NCBI GenBank assembly: GCA_963676045.1
Contig: OY780938.1
Coordinates: 1,116,001 to 1,180,000 of the forward strand
Length of the DNA: 64,000 nucleotides
Direction of reading: 5' to 3'
Origin: Methanogranum sp963676045
GTDB lineage: Archaea; Thermoplasmatota; Thermoplasmata; Methanomassiliicoccales; Methanomethylophilaceae
Both the position numbers and the translations under genes were made by a program. Below the pieces are notes generated by a model. That model did no database searches. It was not told the DNA's origin and saw only the letters and a program-made list of their open reading frames with translations. This document shows, piece after piece, positions 9,818 to 18,996 of this stretch. Positions within the stretch are counted from its first letter, which is position 1. The number at the start of each line of letters is the position of its first letter.

Positions 9818-10281
9818 ATAGCTACCTCAAATTCCTAAGCAGTTAAGCATAAGGTAATTGTAGTACGATTTATAGGTTTATAAACACATAACCCGTCATA
9901 AATCATTTAAATATAAATGGCCAGCAAAATCATATCTGCTTCGATATTTGGACTTTCGAATCTTTGAACTCCGCACATTTAGCTAACTCTACCAAAATGT
10001 AGGTTCACATATCACTTCAATAATTCTGAAATCTTATTCGAAATCCATAAAAAATATTTTCAATAACATTGTATGAAAAGATTCCACAAATTACCAAGTT
10101 GTACAGAACCCATGAATGCTGGCATATTGAAATCTGAAAATGAGATGAAACAGAAAGTGGAACCTGTATCGATTTTTAATGATATATAACATCTTGGTTT
10201 TTCAGATCGCACGGTCATTCTGATTGTAAAATGTATATTACAAAAATTTTAGTATGTTAAAATTGGGGGATATCCCCCGTT
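9818..10281 (-). other. AT-rich intergenic region, 464 bp
   Basis: Separates the decarboxylase operon (its upstream side) from the end of gltB. It holds the presumed decarboxylase promoter and the gltB terminator hairpin. A 38-codon ORF on the plus strand (10073-10189, ATG start about 25 bp below an AAAAATATTTT run) is open but has no Shine-Dalgarno and no recognisable sequence; I do not call it a gene. No tRNA or repeat array is seen. Confidence 0.5.
10265..10278 (-). terminator. Perfect G5/C5 palindrome after gltB
   Basis: GGGGGATATCCCCC begins 4 bases past the gltB stop. On the minus strand it is followed by AATTTTAA, so it looks like a hairpin terminator. A near-identical element (GGGGGAAATCCCCC) follows the gene ending at 46215. 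Confidence 0.55.
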
Positions 10282-13200
10282 TCATGATCTGTTTTGAGCT
10301 TCGAGGATCTTCTTGTACCCTATCGGCATGACCTTCAGGAACCTTTTGACGTTGTTGTCCCAATCTGTCAGGAGGGTCTTCGCGATATCGCTGCCTGTAT
10401 ACCTCACATGGTCCTCCAGGATCTTCCTGAGCTCCATCTTGTCAGGCAAGGATTCGATGACGGAAAGCTCGACCATGTCCATATTGCAATGTCTGTCGAA
10501 ATCCCCATCGTCGTTCAGAACGTAAGCGATACCCGCTGACATTCCCGCAGCGAAATTCCTCCCTACCTTGCCTAGGACGACTGTGCGGCCTCCGGTCATA
10601 TATTCGCAGCAGTGATCCCCTGCGCCTTCGGAAACGGCCACGGCACCACTATTACGGACACAGAATCTCTCGCCTACCTTCCCTGCGATGTACACCTCTC
10701 CGGATGTCGCACCGTATAGCACGGTGTTCCCTGCGATCACATTGCATCTCGGTATGTGCTCCTCGCGGAAAACGGCGATCCTTCCTCCAGATAGCCCCTT
10801 TCCCACGAAATCGTTGGCCTGGCCTTTGAGATAGAACGTCATACCCTGGGACAGGAATGCACCGAAGCTCTGTCCTGCCGTCCCTTTGAATGTTATCTGT
10901 ATGGAATTCTCCTTCAATGACAGTTCTCTTTTGGTCACCACACCTGAAAGCATGGTACCCACTGAACGGTCCACGTTGCAGATGCCGTATTCCAATTTCA
11001 CTGAATCGCCAGCATCCAATGCGATATTGGCATCCTTTATCATCCTCTTGTCCAGGATGTCCTTTATTATATCGCCCTGACCGGTCGTGCATATGCTTTC
11101 TCCCTTCACGACCTTGACGATCGCGGATATGTCCACGCTATCGGACTTCTTGCCGACCAACGGCTTGCGCTGTATCAATTCCGCATGTCCGATGATCTCG
11201 TCCATGGACCTGTATCCCATTGTCGCGAGGTGTCTTCTGACATCCTCTGCGAGGAACTTGAAATAATTCATCAGATTCTCTGGCGTTCCCTTGAACTTGG
11301 CACGTTTCGCCGGGTCCTGAGTGGCTATCCCCACAGGGCATGTGTTGGTCTGGCACTTGCGGCATACTATGCATCCCAAAGCGACCATCGGTGCCGTTGC
11401 GAAACCATATTCCTCTGCTCCGAGTAAGGCTGATATTACCACGTCCCTGCCGGTCTTCATCTGACCGTCGACCTGGAGCCTCACCCTGCCCCTGAGGTTG
11501 TTCAGCACGAGCGTCTGCTGTGCCTCTGCGATGCCTAGTTCCCACGGCAGCCCTGCATGCCTTATCGAGGATGTCGGACTGGCCCCTGTACCTCCATCGG
11601 CACCGGATATCAGGATCACGTCCGCACCTGCCTTGGCGACACCTGCCGCGACCGTGCCCACGCCAGCCTCCGAGACGAGCTTTACACTCACCCTGGCGGT
11701 CGGATTTATGCATTTAAGATCGAAGATCAGCTGCTTCAGGTCCTCTATCGAATATATGTCATGATGCGGCGGAGGCGATATCAGCGTTATGCCTGGTATG
11801 CAATGCCTCGTCGCAGCGATGACCTTGTCGACCTTGTACTCCATTAACTGCCCGCCCTCGCCTGGCTTTGCACCCTGGGCGACCTTGATCTGTATCTCCT
11901 CTGCGTTGACCAGATATTGTGCGGTCACACCGAACCTTCCGGAGGCTATCTGCTTAACCTTCGAGTTCAGGTCCCTGCCGTCAGACGTCAACTTGAACCT
12001 GCGGGGGTCCTCTCCTCCCTCTCCAGTGTTGCTCTGGGCGCCCATCCTGTTCATGGCATCTGCGATCGTTTCATGAGCCTCGAGACTTATGGCGCCGAAT
12101 GATATGCCCTCGACAACGAATCTCCTGATTATCCGATCGGCGGATTCCACCTCTCTCAGAGGTATCGCCTTCCCCTTCCTGATCTCCATGAGATCGCGTA
12201 TGAAGAACGAACCGGAATCCTCCATCTCGGCGAATTGCTTGTAGGCCTCCTCATCGCTCTCCCTGACAGCCTGGTGAAGCCACTTCACGGTATCTGGATT
12301 CCAAGAATGCCTTTCTCCGCCCTTCCTGTAGTTGTACTCCCCCATGTCTTCCAGTACCACGGTGTCCCTGTCATTCTGATCGAATGCGGCCTCGTGAGCT
12401 GATATGGCCTCTGCCGCTATGTCTGTGAGCTTCAACCCGCCGATATTGGACACTGTATGCGCGAAGTATTTCGCACAGACATCCTTATCGATCCCTATGG
12501 CCTCGAAAAGCCTGGAACCGCGGTATGACCTTATCGTCGCTATGCCCATCTTGGACATTATCTTCAACAGACCGCTCTCGAGCACCTTTATGTAATTGTG
12601 CTCAGCGGCATCGACGTCTATCTTGAGGTCGTCCTGTTCCTTCACTATCTTCTCGATGACCGCGAATGCTAGATACGGATTGACGACATTGGCGCCATAG
12701 CCGAACAGCAATGCGAAGTGCATCACCTCTTTCGGCTCTCCGGTCTCCACGATGATATCGGTCTGAATGCGCTTCTTGTTGTGCACCAGATACTGGTGAA
12801 CAGCGGATACTGCCAGGACCGACGGTATCGCCACATGGCCCTCATCGACAGATCTGTCTGAAAGTATGAGATATGAATCGCCCTTGTCGACGGATTCCTC
12901 TGCCTGGCGGCATATCCTGGTCAAAGCTGTCCCCAACCCTTCTGGACCTTCTGCGAGGTCGAAGGTCATGGATATGACCGTTGTGTTGAAGCCCCTGTAT
13001 TTCAGATTTTTAAGCAGGTCCAATTCCCTGTTGGTTATCACTGGATGCTTGACCTTGACGATCTTGCAATTGAAAGGCGTGGGGACCAATATGTTGTTGG
13101 TTATCGACCCGATGTATCCTGTGGTGGACATCACGAGGTGCTCCCTTATGGGGTCTATCGGAGGATTGGTCACCTGTGCGAATGACTGCCTGAAATAATT

Positions 13201-14715
13201 GAATAGCCTCTGGGGCTTGTCAGACAATATCGCCAGGGGTGCATCGTATCCAGCGGAACTGACCGGCTCCTTGACCTGGGTGACCATGGGCACCATGACC
13301 TTCGTTATGTCCTCTTGAGAATATCCGAACTCCCTCATCATCGCGCCCATGCTGTTCACTGAACGCGGGACCATCCTTCCAGACGACACCGTGTCGAGAT
13401 CCAGCCTGCTGTTCTCGAGCCATGTCCTGTAGGGATATGCCGTGGAGAGCTCTTCCTTTATCTCCTGGTCGTAGAGGATCCTCCCCTCCTTGGTGTCAAT
13501 GAGCATCATCTTTCCAGGCATTAGGCGACCGGATTCCTCCAGGTCGTTATCCTGTATCTGTATGACTCCCGCCTCGGAGGCCAATATGAATAGCCCCTCC
13601 TTGGTTATGGAATACCTAGCTGGACGAAGCCCGTTCCTGTCCAACATACCTCCGGCATATCTGCCATCGGTGAAAAGCACTGCCGCAGGACCGTCCCATG
13701 GCTCCATGAATATGCTATGATACTCGTAGTATGCCTTGAGTGAATCCGATATTGGGTTCTTCTCGTTCCAAGACTCGGGTATCAACATGGACAATGCATT
13801 GGGCATGCTCTTCCCGCTCATGGCAAGGAACTCGAACACGTTATCCAGTGTCGCGCTATCGCTCATGCCGTCCTGCATTATTGGGAACACGTCCTTGAGG
13901 CCGGGTATCAGAGATGCCTCTAGGACGCTCTCCCTTGCCTTTGTCCAGGACCTGTTGGCCTTTATCGTGTTTATCTCACCGTTGTGACATAGCATCCTGA
14001 AAGGCTGTGCCAGTTTCCACATGGGAAATGTGTTGGTGCTGAATCTCGAATGCACCATTGCTATGGCGGACTTGAATTCGGGATTGGTCAGGTCCTTGTA
14101 ATACGCCCTTATCTGGAGCGGCGTCAGCATCCCTTTGTAATTGATCGTCTTCGTCGAAAGGCTGCATATGTAGAAATCATCCTTGGACGCAATCTTCGAT
14201 GCCGCAACCTTGTTGGACGACCTCTTCCTGACACAGTACAGCTTATGCTCCAATATGTCCTGACTGTCATAACTGGTGAGGAATATCTGGACCATCCTTG
14301 GCTCGCTGTCCTGCGCCTGGGGACCTGGGACCTCGTGGTCCACTGGTACCTCTCTGAGGTCGATCTCGTAAAGGCCGTAACGTCCGCACTCTTCCCTTAT
14401 GACTGAGAGGCAGAACTCCTGGTCCTTCTTGTCCTTAGGTAAGAATATTATCCCGGTCCCGTACCTTCCCAGTTCGGGGACCGAGATCTTAAGGAATTTC
14501 GTAATGAAGTCGTGCGGTATCTGAACGGTTATACCGGTACCATCGCCGGTCTTCCCATCAGCGTTCTCCGCACCGCGGTGCTCCATATTCTCAAGGATCT
14601 GCAGGCCGTATTCCACGATCCTGTGGTCCTTATTCCCATTAATATTGACGGCAAGACCCACTCCGCATGAGTCGTGCTCGTTCTCTGGGTCGTACAGACC
14701 CACCGCATCATTCAC
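10282..14715 (-). CDS. gltB: Glutamate synthase, full-length large subunit (GltB type)
   Basis: Makes two glutamates from glutamine and 2-oxoglutarate. The class II amidotransferase domain comes first, with the catalytic Cys in DSCGVGL (Cys17 from the chosen start, so a short propeptide must be removed). The central and FMN domains follow (GADVILISGADGGTGASPTSSI), then the iron-sulphur cysteines in CIVCRKCQTNTCPVGIATQ, and a C-terminal GXGXG domain. Start: the frame is open to an ATG at 14769, inside the preceding gene, but that ATG lacks a ribosome site. A GTG at 14715 has GAGGT 8 bases upstream and gives the usual GLYDPENEHDSCG N-terminus 11 bases after the glnN stop, so I use it (1477 residues). 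No small subunit (gltD) is adjacent, so the electron donor (ferredoxin or a distant GltD) is open. Many archaea have the split form of this enzyme; the fused form suggests bacterial origin. Confidence 0.95.
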   Translation of the reverse strand: MNDAVGLYDPENEHDSCGVGLAVNINGNKDHRIVEYGLQILENMEHRGAENADGKTGDGTGITVQIPHDFITKFLKISVPELGRYGTGIIFLPKDKKDQEFCLSVIREECGRYGLYEIDLREVPVDHEVPGPQAQDSEPRMVQIFLTSYDSQDILEHKLYCVRKRSSNKVAASKIASKDDFYICSLSTKTINYKGMLTPLQIRAYYKDLTNPEFKSAIAMVHSRFSTNTFPMWKLAQPFRMLCHNGEINTIKANRSWTKARESVLEASLIPGLKDVFPIMQDGMSDSATLDNVFEFLAMSGKSMPNALSMLIPESWNEKNPISDSLKAYYEYHSIFMEPWDGPAAVLFTDGRYAGGMLDRNGLRPARYSITKEGLFILASEAGVIQIQDNDLEESGRLMPGKMMLIDTKEGRILYDQEIKEELSTAYPYRTWLENSRLDLDTVSSGRMVPRSVNSMGAMMREFGYSQEDITKVMVPMVTQVKEPVSSAGYDAPLAILSDKPQRLFNYFRQSFAQVTNPPIDPIREHLVMSTTGYIGSITNNILVPTPFNCKIVKVKHPVITNRELDLLKNLKYRGFNTTVISMTFDLAEGPEGLGTALTRICRQAEESVDKGDSYLILSDRSVDEGHVAIPSVLAVSAVHQYLVHNKKRIQTDIIVETGEPKEVMHFALLFGYGANVVNPYLAFAVIEKIVKEQDDLKIDVDAAEHNYIKVLESGLLKIMSKMGIATIRSYRGSRLFEAIGIDKDVCAKYFAHTVSNIGGLKLTDIAAEAISAHEAAFDQNDRDTVVLEDMGEYNYRKGGERHSWNPDTVKWLHQAVRESDEEAYKQFAEMEDSGSFFIRDLMEIRKGKAIPLREVESADRIIRRFVVEGISFGAISLEAHETIADAMNRMGAQSNTGEGGEDPRRFKLTSDGRDLNSKVKQIASGRFGVTAQYLVNAEEIQIKVAQGAKPGEGGQLMEYKVDKVIAATRHCIPGITLISPPPHHDIYSIEDLKQLIFDLKCINPTARVSVKLVSEAGVGTVAAGVAKAGADVILISGADGGTGASPTSSIRHAGLPWELGIAEAQQTLVLNNLRGRVRLQVDGQMKTGRDVVISALLGAEEYGFATAPMVALGCIVCRKCQTNTCPVGIATQDPAKRAKFKGTPENLMNYFKFLAEDVRRHLATMGYRSMDEIIGHAELIQRKPLVGKKSDSVDISAIVKVVKGESICTTGQGDIIKDILDKRMIKDANIALDAGDSVKLEYGICNVDRSVGTMLSGVVTKRELSLKENSIQITFKGTAGQSFGAFLSQGMTFYLKGQANDFVGKGLSGGRIAVFREEHIPRCNVIAGNTVLYGATSGEVYIAGKVGERFCVRNSGAVAVSEGAGDHCCEYMTGGRTVVLGKVGRNFAAGMSAGIAYVLNDDGDFDRHCNMDMVELSVIESLPDKMELRKILEDHVRYTGSDIAKTLLTDWDNNVKRFLKVMPIGYKKILEAQNRS

Positions 14716-14726
14716 TTTATCAGACC

Positions 14727-16910
14727 TCAGCTTATGAAGAGAAGTTCTCTGTACTTGGGCATAGGCCACATCTGATCGTCGATTATCATTTCCAGGGCAT
14801 CTAGGTGCTGCCTTATCACTTCGATACCTGGAACGACCTTGTCATGGAATTCCACCGCTTTCTCGCGCTCGTCCTCGATCTCGTGTATCTTGGCGCATGT
14901 GACTTCAATTTCAGAGGCCAGGTCCATCGATGTGGAAACATGCTCGGATATCTCCTTGATCTGTTTGCGCACATGCGACGACAGCTGTTGGTACTCTTTG
15001 TCCGCGAACAGCTCCTTGAGCTTGAACACATTGTCCAATAGCAGGGACTGATACTCGATGGCCACGGGGATTATGTGATTGAGCGTCATGTCGCTGATGA
15101 CCTTGGCCTCGATCTCGATCTTCTTGCTGTATATCTCCCAATATACCTCTTTCCTTGCTTCCAGCTCAACCTCTGTGAGGACCTTCGTATCCTTGTAGAT
15201 CTTGACGGTGTTCTGCGAGGTGAATGCATCGTATATCACCGGGACGGAACTCTCGCAGTTGAGCTTGCGGCGCTTTGCCTCGGCCTTCCATTCATCGGAA
15301 TATCCGTTCCCATCGAAGCATACGTCCTTGGCCGCCCTGTATGTCTCGCGTACCTCGTCCAGGACCGCTTGCATGACTGGCGTTCCAGCTGCTATCTTCT
15401 TATCGACCGCTATCTTGAACTGCTTGAGCTGATACGCGACGATCGTGTTGAGCATTGCCAACGGTGCACCGCAGTTCGCGGATGCGCCCACGGCCCTGAA
15501 CTCGAACCTGTTGCCTGTGAATGCGAACGGCGATGTCCTGTTCCTGTCTGTGTTGTCGACCAGGAGCTCGGGGACCTGGGGGATTCCCAAGCTGTATCCT
15601 TTCTTGCCGCTGATCTTCACCATGTCCTTCGAGCCCAAAAGCTCCTCGAACGTCTGGGTCACCTGTACGCCTAGGAAGGAGGATATGATCGCCGGTGGCG
15701 CCTCGTTAGCTCCCAGCCTGTGGGAGTTGGGCGCGTTCATTATGGATGCCTTCAATAAAGCATCGTTGTCATGTACGGCCTTCAGGACGTTCGCCATGAA
15801 TGTGAGGAACCTGAGGTTCTCCTCATCGGTCTTTCCTGGGGACATCAGGCCTATCCCATCCTCTGTACCAAGGGACCAATTGCAGTGCTTTCCAGATCCG
15901 TTGACTCCTCCGAATGGCTTCTCGTGGAATAGGACCTTGAATCCGTGGCGCTCGGAGACCTGTCTCATCAGTGACATGAGCATGAGGTTGTGGTCCACAG
16001 CGAGATTGACCTCCTCGTACACGGGGGCTATCTCGAACTGGTTGGGTGCGACCTCGTTGTGCCTTGTCTTAACTGGTATGCCCAATTTGTAACACTCGTA
16101 CTCCAGCTCCTTCATGAACTCAAGCACCCTGGCGGGTATGGATCCGAAATAGTGGTCCTCGAGCTGCTGATTCTTCGCACTGTTGTGCCCCTGGAGCGTG
16201 CGCTCCGTTAGTATGAGGTCTGGACGCTGCGCGTATAGCTCAGAGTCTATGAGGAAGTACTCCTGCTCCCATCCTAGATACGAATGGACGATGGCATTCT
16301 CCATGCCGAAATATTTGAGAACGTCCGCCGTGGCCTTGGAGACCGCGGATACGGACTTCAGAAGTGGGGTCTTGTAATCAAGTGCCTCTCCCGTGTATGA
16401 TATGAATACTGTTGGGATGCAAAGGCAGTCCCCCATTATGAATGCGGGTGACGAAGGGTCCCATGCGGTGTATCCCCTTGCCTCGAATGTGTTCCTGAGG
16501 CCTCCGCTGGGGAACGAGGATGCATCTGGCTCCTGCTGGCAGAGAAGTTTTCCGCTGAAACTCTCTAAAGATTCTCCCTGTCCGTGAGGTTCCGCGAAGG
16601 AATCGTGCTTCTCCGCTGTTCCGCCTGTCAAAGGCTGGAACCAGTGGGTGTAATGTGTTGCTCCCATATCCATGGCCCAACGCTTCATTCCAGCCGCAAC
16701 ATGTTCTGCGACAGACTTGTCCAGGGTTGCTCCCTGTTCTATCGACTCGTACACTATCCTCCTTGTTTCCGCAGAGAGGTATTTCCTCATTGTTGCTCTA
16801 TTGAAGACATTGCATCCATAATAGTCGGATGTCGCAGTTGCCGGAGGTTCAACAACGACCGGCGTCTTTTTGATCGCTTCTTCGACGGCTCTGAATCTGC
16901 TGTTTGCCAT
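14727..16910 (-). CDS. glnN: Glutamine synthetase type III
   Basis: 727 residues, the size of GSIII and far longer than the GSI usual in archaea (about 450). It makes glutamine from glutamate, ammonia and ATP. Seen: the N-terminal GSIII block with YYGCNVFNRATM and HYTHWFQPLTGGTAEKHDSF, the glutamate/metal-binding region EVAPNQFEIAPVYEE, the GVNGSGKHCNWSLGT loop, and NRTSPFAFTGNRFEFRA. It is the first gene of a two-gene unit with gltB, 11 bases apart: a GS-GOGAT pair for ammonium assimilation. The ATG at 16910 lies about 27 bp below a TATA-like element with no Shine-Dalgarno, so it is probably leaderless. GSIII is uncommon in archaea, so transfer from bacteria is likely (inference). Confidence 0.96.
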   Translation of the reverse strand: MANSRFRAVEEAIKKTPVVVEPPATATSDYYGCNVFNRATMRKYLSAETRRIVYESIEQGATLDKSVAEHVAAGMKRWAMDMGATHYTHWFQPLTGGTAEKHDSFAEPHGQGESLESFSGKLLCQQEPDASSFPSGGLRNTFEARGYTAWDPSSPAFIMGDCLCIPTVFISYTGEALDYKTPLLKSVSAVSKATADVLKYFGMENAIVHSYLGWEQEYFLIDSELYAQRPDLILTERTLQGHNSAKNQQLEDHYFGSIPARVLEFMKELEYECYKLGIPVKTRHNEVAPNQFEIAPVYEEVNLAVDHNLMLMSLMRQVSERHGFKVLFHEKPFGGVNGSGKHCNWSLGTEDGIGLMSPGKTDEENLRFLTFMANVLKAVHDNDALLKASIMNAPNSHRLGANEAPPAIISSFLGVQVTQTFEELLGSKDMVKISGKKGYSLGIPQVPELLVDNTDRNRTSPFAFTGNRFEFRAVGASANCGAPLAMLNTIVAYQLKQFKIAVDKKIAAGTPVMQAVLDEVRETYRAAKDVCFDGNGYSDEWKAEAKRRKLNCESSVPVIYDAFTSQNTVKIYKDTKVLTEVELEARKEVYWEIYSKKIEIEAKVISDMTLNHIIPVAIEYQSLLLDNVFKLKELFADKEYQQLSSHVRKQIKEISEHVSTSMDLASEIEVTCAKIHEIEDEREKAVEFHDKVVPGIEVIRQHLDALEMIIDDQMWPMPKYRELLFIS

Positions 16911-16945
16911 GATGGGGTGTGATACGTATGCAAATATAAATGTTT
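16911..16945 (-). promoter_or_regulatory. TATA promoter of glnN-gltB
   Basis: On the minus strand TTTATATT (plus positions 16933-16940) is centred about 27 bp before the glnN ATG, the normal archaeal distance to a transcription start. The mRNA would begin at or next to the start codon. Confidence 0.6.
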
Positions 16946-16984
16946 CTAAAATTTGTTGTTAAATGATTCGAAAAAATCAATCAT

Positions 16985-17002
16985 ATTAGACATTTGTCTA
17001 AT
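16985..17002. promoter_or_regulatory. 8+8 inverted repeat in the glnN/merR divergent region
   Basis: ATTAGACA-TT-TGTCTAAT is a perfect dyad 75 bp upstream of glnN and about 165 bp upstream of the MerR-family gene. It could be an operator for either. It does not match the GGAA-N6-TTCC operator of the archaeal nitrogen repressor NrpR. The binding protein is unknown. Confidence 0.45.
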
Positions 17003-17167
17003 TATAATCGAAATGATGTATGTATTTCTAATAAATCGTACAAAAAAAATACATCAACAATGATGTTGCAGATGATGTTGGTCGAACGACTCGATACGAT
17101 CCTGCATCAAAACATTGACACTAGTGGAGACTACCAAGAGATATAATCGTAAATGAGATTGACCGCT

Positions 17168-17974
17168 ATGAAATACCGTATCGGCGAATTCTCGAAGATG
17201 GCAAAGGTCTCTACCAAGACCTTGAGATACTACGATGAGGTCGGACTGTTGAAACCCAACAAAGTGGACGGATGGAACGGATACAGATACTATTCCACGG
17301 AACAACTTGGGACTATGCAGACGATAATGATGTACAGAGATGCTGGCCTGTCGATAGACGAGACGCGGAGCATCCTCCTCGGATGCGATGTGGATGCGAT
17401 CCTGAGGTCAAGAAAGGATTGCCTTTCCTTCGAAAAAGAAAGGATCGATATGGAACTTTCAAACCTGGAGAGTATAATAATGAAAGAGAAAGACGGCTCA
17501 CACAACGCCATCGTAAAGGATCTTCCTGGATGCATCGTATACAGCGCAAAAGGAAGGATCGCGAACTTCCAAGAGATGACGGAGTTCATACTGGGAAGCG
17601 CAAAGGAATGTCTCGATGCCAATCCTGGACTGGAATGCGACCCATCGAACTATTGCTTCGTCAGATACTTGGATAAGGAATTCAAGGACAGGGACATATC
17701 GATCGAATATTCGCAAGCGGTCAAAACAAAAGGAAGGGATACAGGGAATATTGTCTTCAATAAGCTCGAACCTGTTACCGCTGTTTGCGCCATGCATAAG
17801 GGAAGTTACAACAAACTTGGCGACGCCTACAAGTGCGCACTGGAATACGTTGAGGACAACGGATATGTCATAAGTGAACTGGCGAGGGAATGCTATATCG
17901 CAGGATGCTGGAACAGGGATTGCGAATCCGAATATCTCACGGAGATCCAAATACCAGTGATCAGATCTTCATGA
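17168..17974 (+). CDS. MerR-family transcription regulator with GyrI-like effector domain
   Basis: N-terminal MerR winged helix (KYRIGEFSKMAKVSTKTLRYYDEVGLLKP, helix-turn-helix plus wing with NGYRYYS), a dimer helix (about 80-115), then a C-terminal region of about 150 residues resembling the GyrI-like/BmrR effector-binding fold (CIVYSAKGRI..., YIAGCW near the end). Such proteins activate genes on binding hydrophobic or cationic ligands. The frame opens at 17153, but the ATG at 17168 starts at the conserved KYRIGEF and sits about 25 bp below GATATAAT, so I take it as a leaderless start. The gene stands alone, divergent from glnN and upstream of the SPFH operon. Either could be its target; the sequence does not say. 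Confidence 0.82.
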   Translation: MKYRIGEFSKMAKVSTKTLRYYDEVGLLKPNKVDGWNGYRYYSTEQLGTMQTIMMYRDAGLSIDETRSILLGCDVDAILRSRKDCLSFEKERIDMELSNLESIIMKEKDGSHNAIVKDLPGCIVYSAKGRIANFQEMTEFILGSAKECLDANPGLECDPSNYCFVRYLDKEFKDRDISIEYSQAVKTKGRDTGNIVFNKLEPVTAVCAMHKGSYNKLGDAYKCALEYVEDNGYVISELARECYIAGCWNRDCESEYLTEIQIPVIRSS

Positions 17975-18071
17975 ATCGACATCATGCCCTATTTAAACTA
18001 ATTATCACCATCATTTTTGTTTTGGATAAAATAAATAACATTAATACTCAATTACCCATACTAGTGAGAAT

Positions 18072-18986
18072 ATGGCATTCCTATTCAAATCTGGAGACGA
18101 ACTATTCGATGAGGGAGTCGATCTCGTAAAGCGTAAAGAATACAATAAGGCCAGGTCCAACTTTGAAAAGTGCATACAGAAGGGAACTGCGAACTCGAAG
18201 CTCGCATCGGTGTATGTCGCGATCATCACCATGATCAACGATCAGAACAATCCCAATGCATATACGGCCCTTGCAACCGCTTTGACCTCCAACAACATAC
18301 CTACTTTCGAGTTCGGACTTACACAGGTAGACTCACAAAAATTGGCGGAGGAATGCAATCTGATCGCGGAGCGCATTGTGCTCATGGCGAAGAACGGCAA
18401 CGCAGAAGTGAGGGAACAGAAGGGTAAGGACCTAATACAGCTCGGACAGAGATATCAGGTCAAGATAGGCAAGGACACTCTGAAGACGAATGAGATCATC
18501 AGCGGCGACACCGCCACATCCGGGATCAAGGAATCCCTGAGCATACAGGCACTTGGATATGAGACCTTGGCCTCGGCGTCGGTCCTAACCGATCCAAAGA
18601 AAGCGGCCGAATACCTTCAGACAGCATACAATTATCGCAAGCAGTCGGGAGATGACGGAGCAAAGGACATGGAGTTGATACAGTCCTATTCCAGATCGGC
18701 GAAATGTTGGATCTGCGGAAGGACCACGACCGGCGAGGGGATACATTTCGTGACCATGTCCAGCGAGATCACCCCGTTCATGAGGACCAGCAGCCAGGAT
18801 GACCTCCTCAAATCAGCTCCTACCGATTTCGAATCCGTGTATGTCTGCAGGCCCTGCTATTCAGCGATATCCAGAAGATCGGACGCGATAGCCAACAAAT
18901 ACTATCAGGACGCAATAAGGGAACTCCGCGCGACAGAAGTGAGACTCGAGCTGGAGATAGCAGCGGTACGTTCAATGATAAGATGA
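18072..18986 (+). CDS. Helical-repeat protein with C-terminal zinc-binding motif (SPFH operon, gene 1)
   Basis: 304 residues, no signal peptide or membrane helix. The N-terminus (about 8-45: DELFDEGVDLVKRKEYNKARSNFEK) reads as a TPR-like helical pair, and residues 155-205 are again TPR-like (AAEYLQTAYNYRKQSGDDGA). Near the C-terminus are two cysteine pairs, CWIC (212-215) and CRPC (259-262), probably one zinc site, followed by a long amphipathic helix (275-304). I do not recognise a named family. It is the first gene of a five-gene unit; the next gene starts 10 bases after its stop. Role inferred: a soluble adaptor for the membrane/SPFH proteins of the operon. Confidence 0.75.
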   Translation: MAFLFKSGDELFDEGVDLVKRKEYNKARSNFEKCIQKGTANSKLASVYVAIITMINDQNNPNAYTALATALTSNNIPTFEFGLTQVDSQKLAEECNLIAERIVLMAKNGNAEVREQKGKDLIQLGQRYQVKIGKDTLKTNEIISGDTATSGIKESLSIQALGYETLASASVLTDPKKAAEYLQTAYNYRKQSGDDGAKDMELIQSYSRSAKCWICGRTTTGEGIHFVTMSSEITPFMRTSSQDDLLKSAPTDFESVYVCRPCYSAISRRSDAIANKYYQDAIRELRATEVRLELEIAAVRSMIR

Positions 18987-18996
18987 GGTGGAATAA

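Noticed and set aside
10073..10189. 38-codon ORF in the gltB/decarboxylase gap
   Set aside because: No ribosome site and no recognisable sequence; AT-rich DNA easily gives such ORFs.
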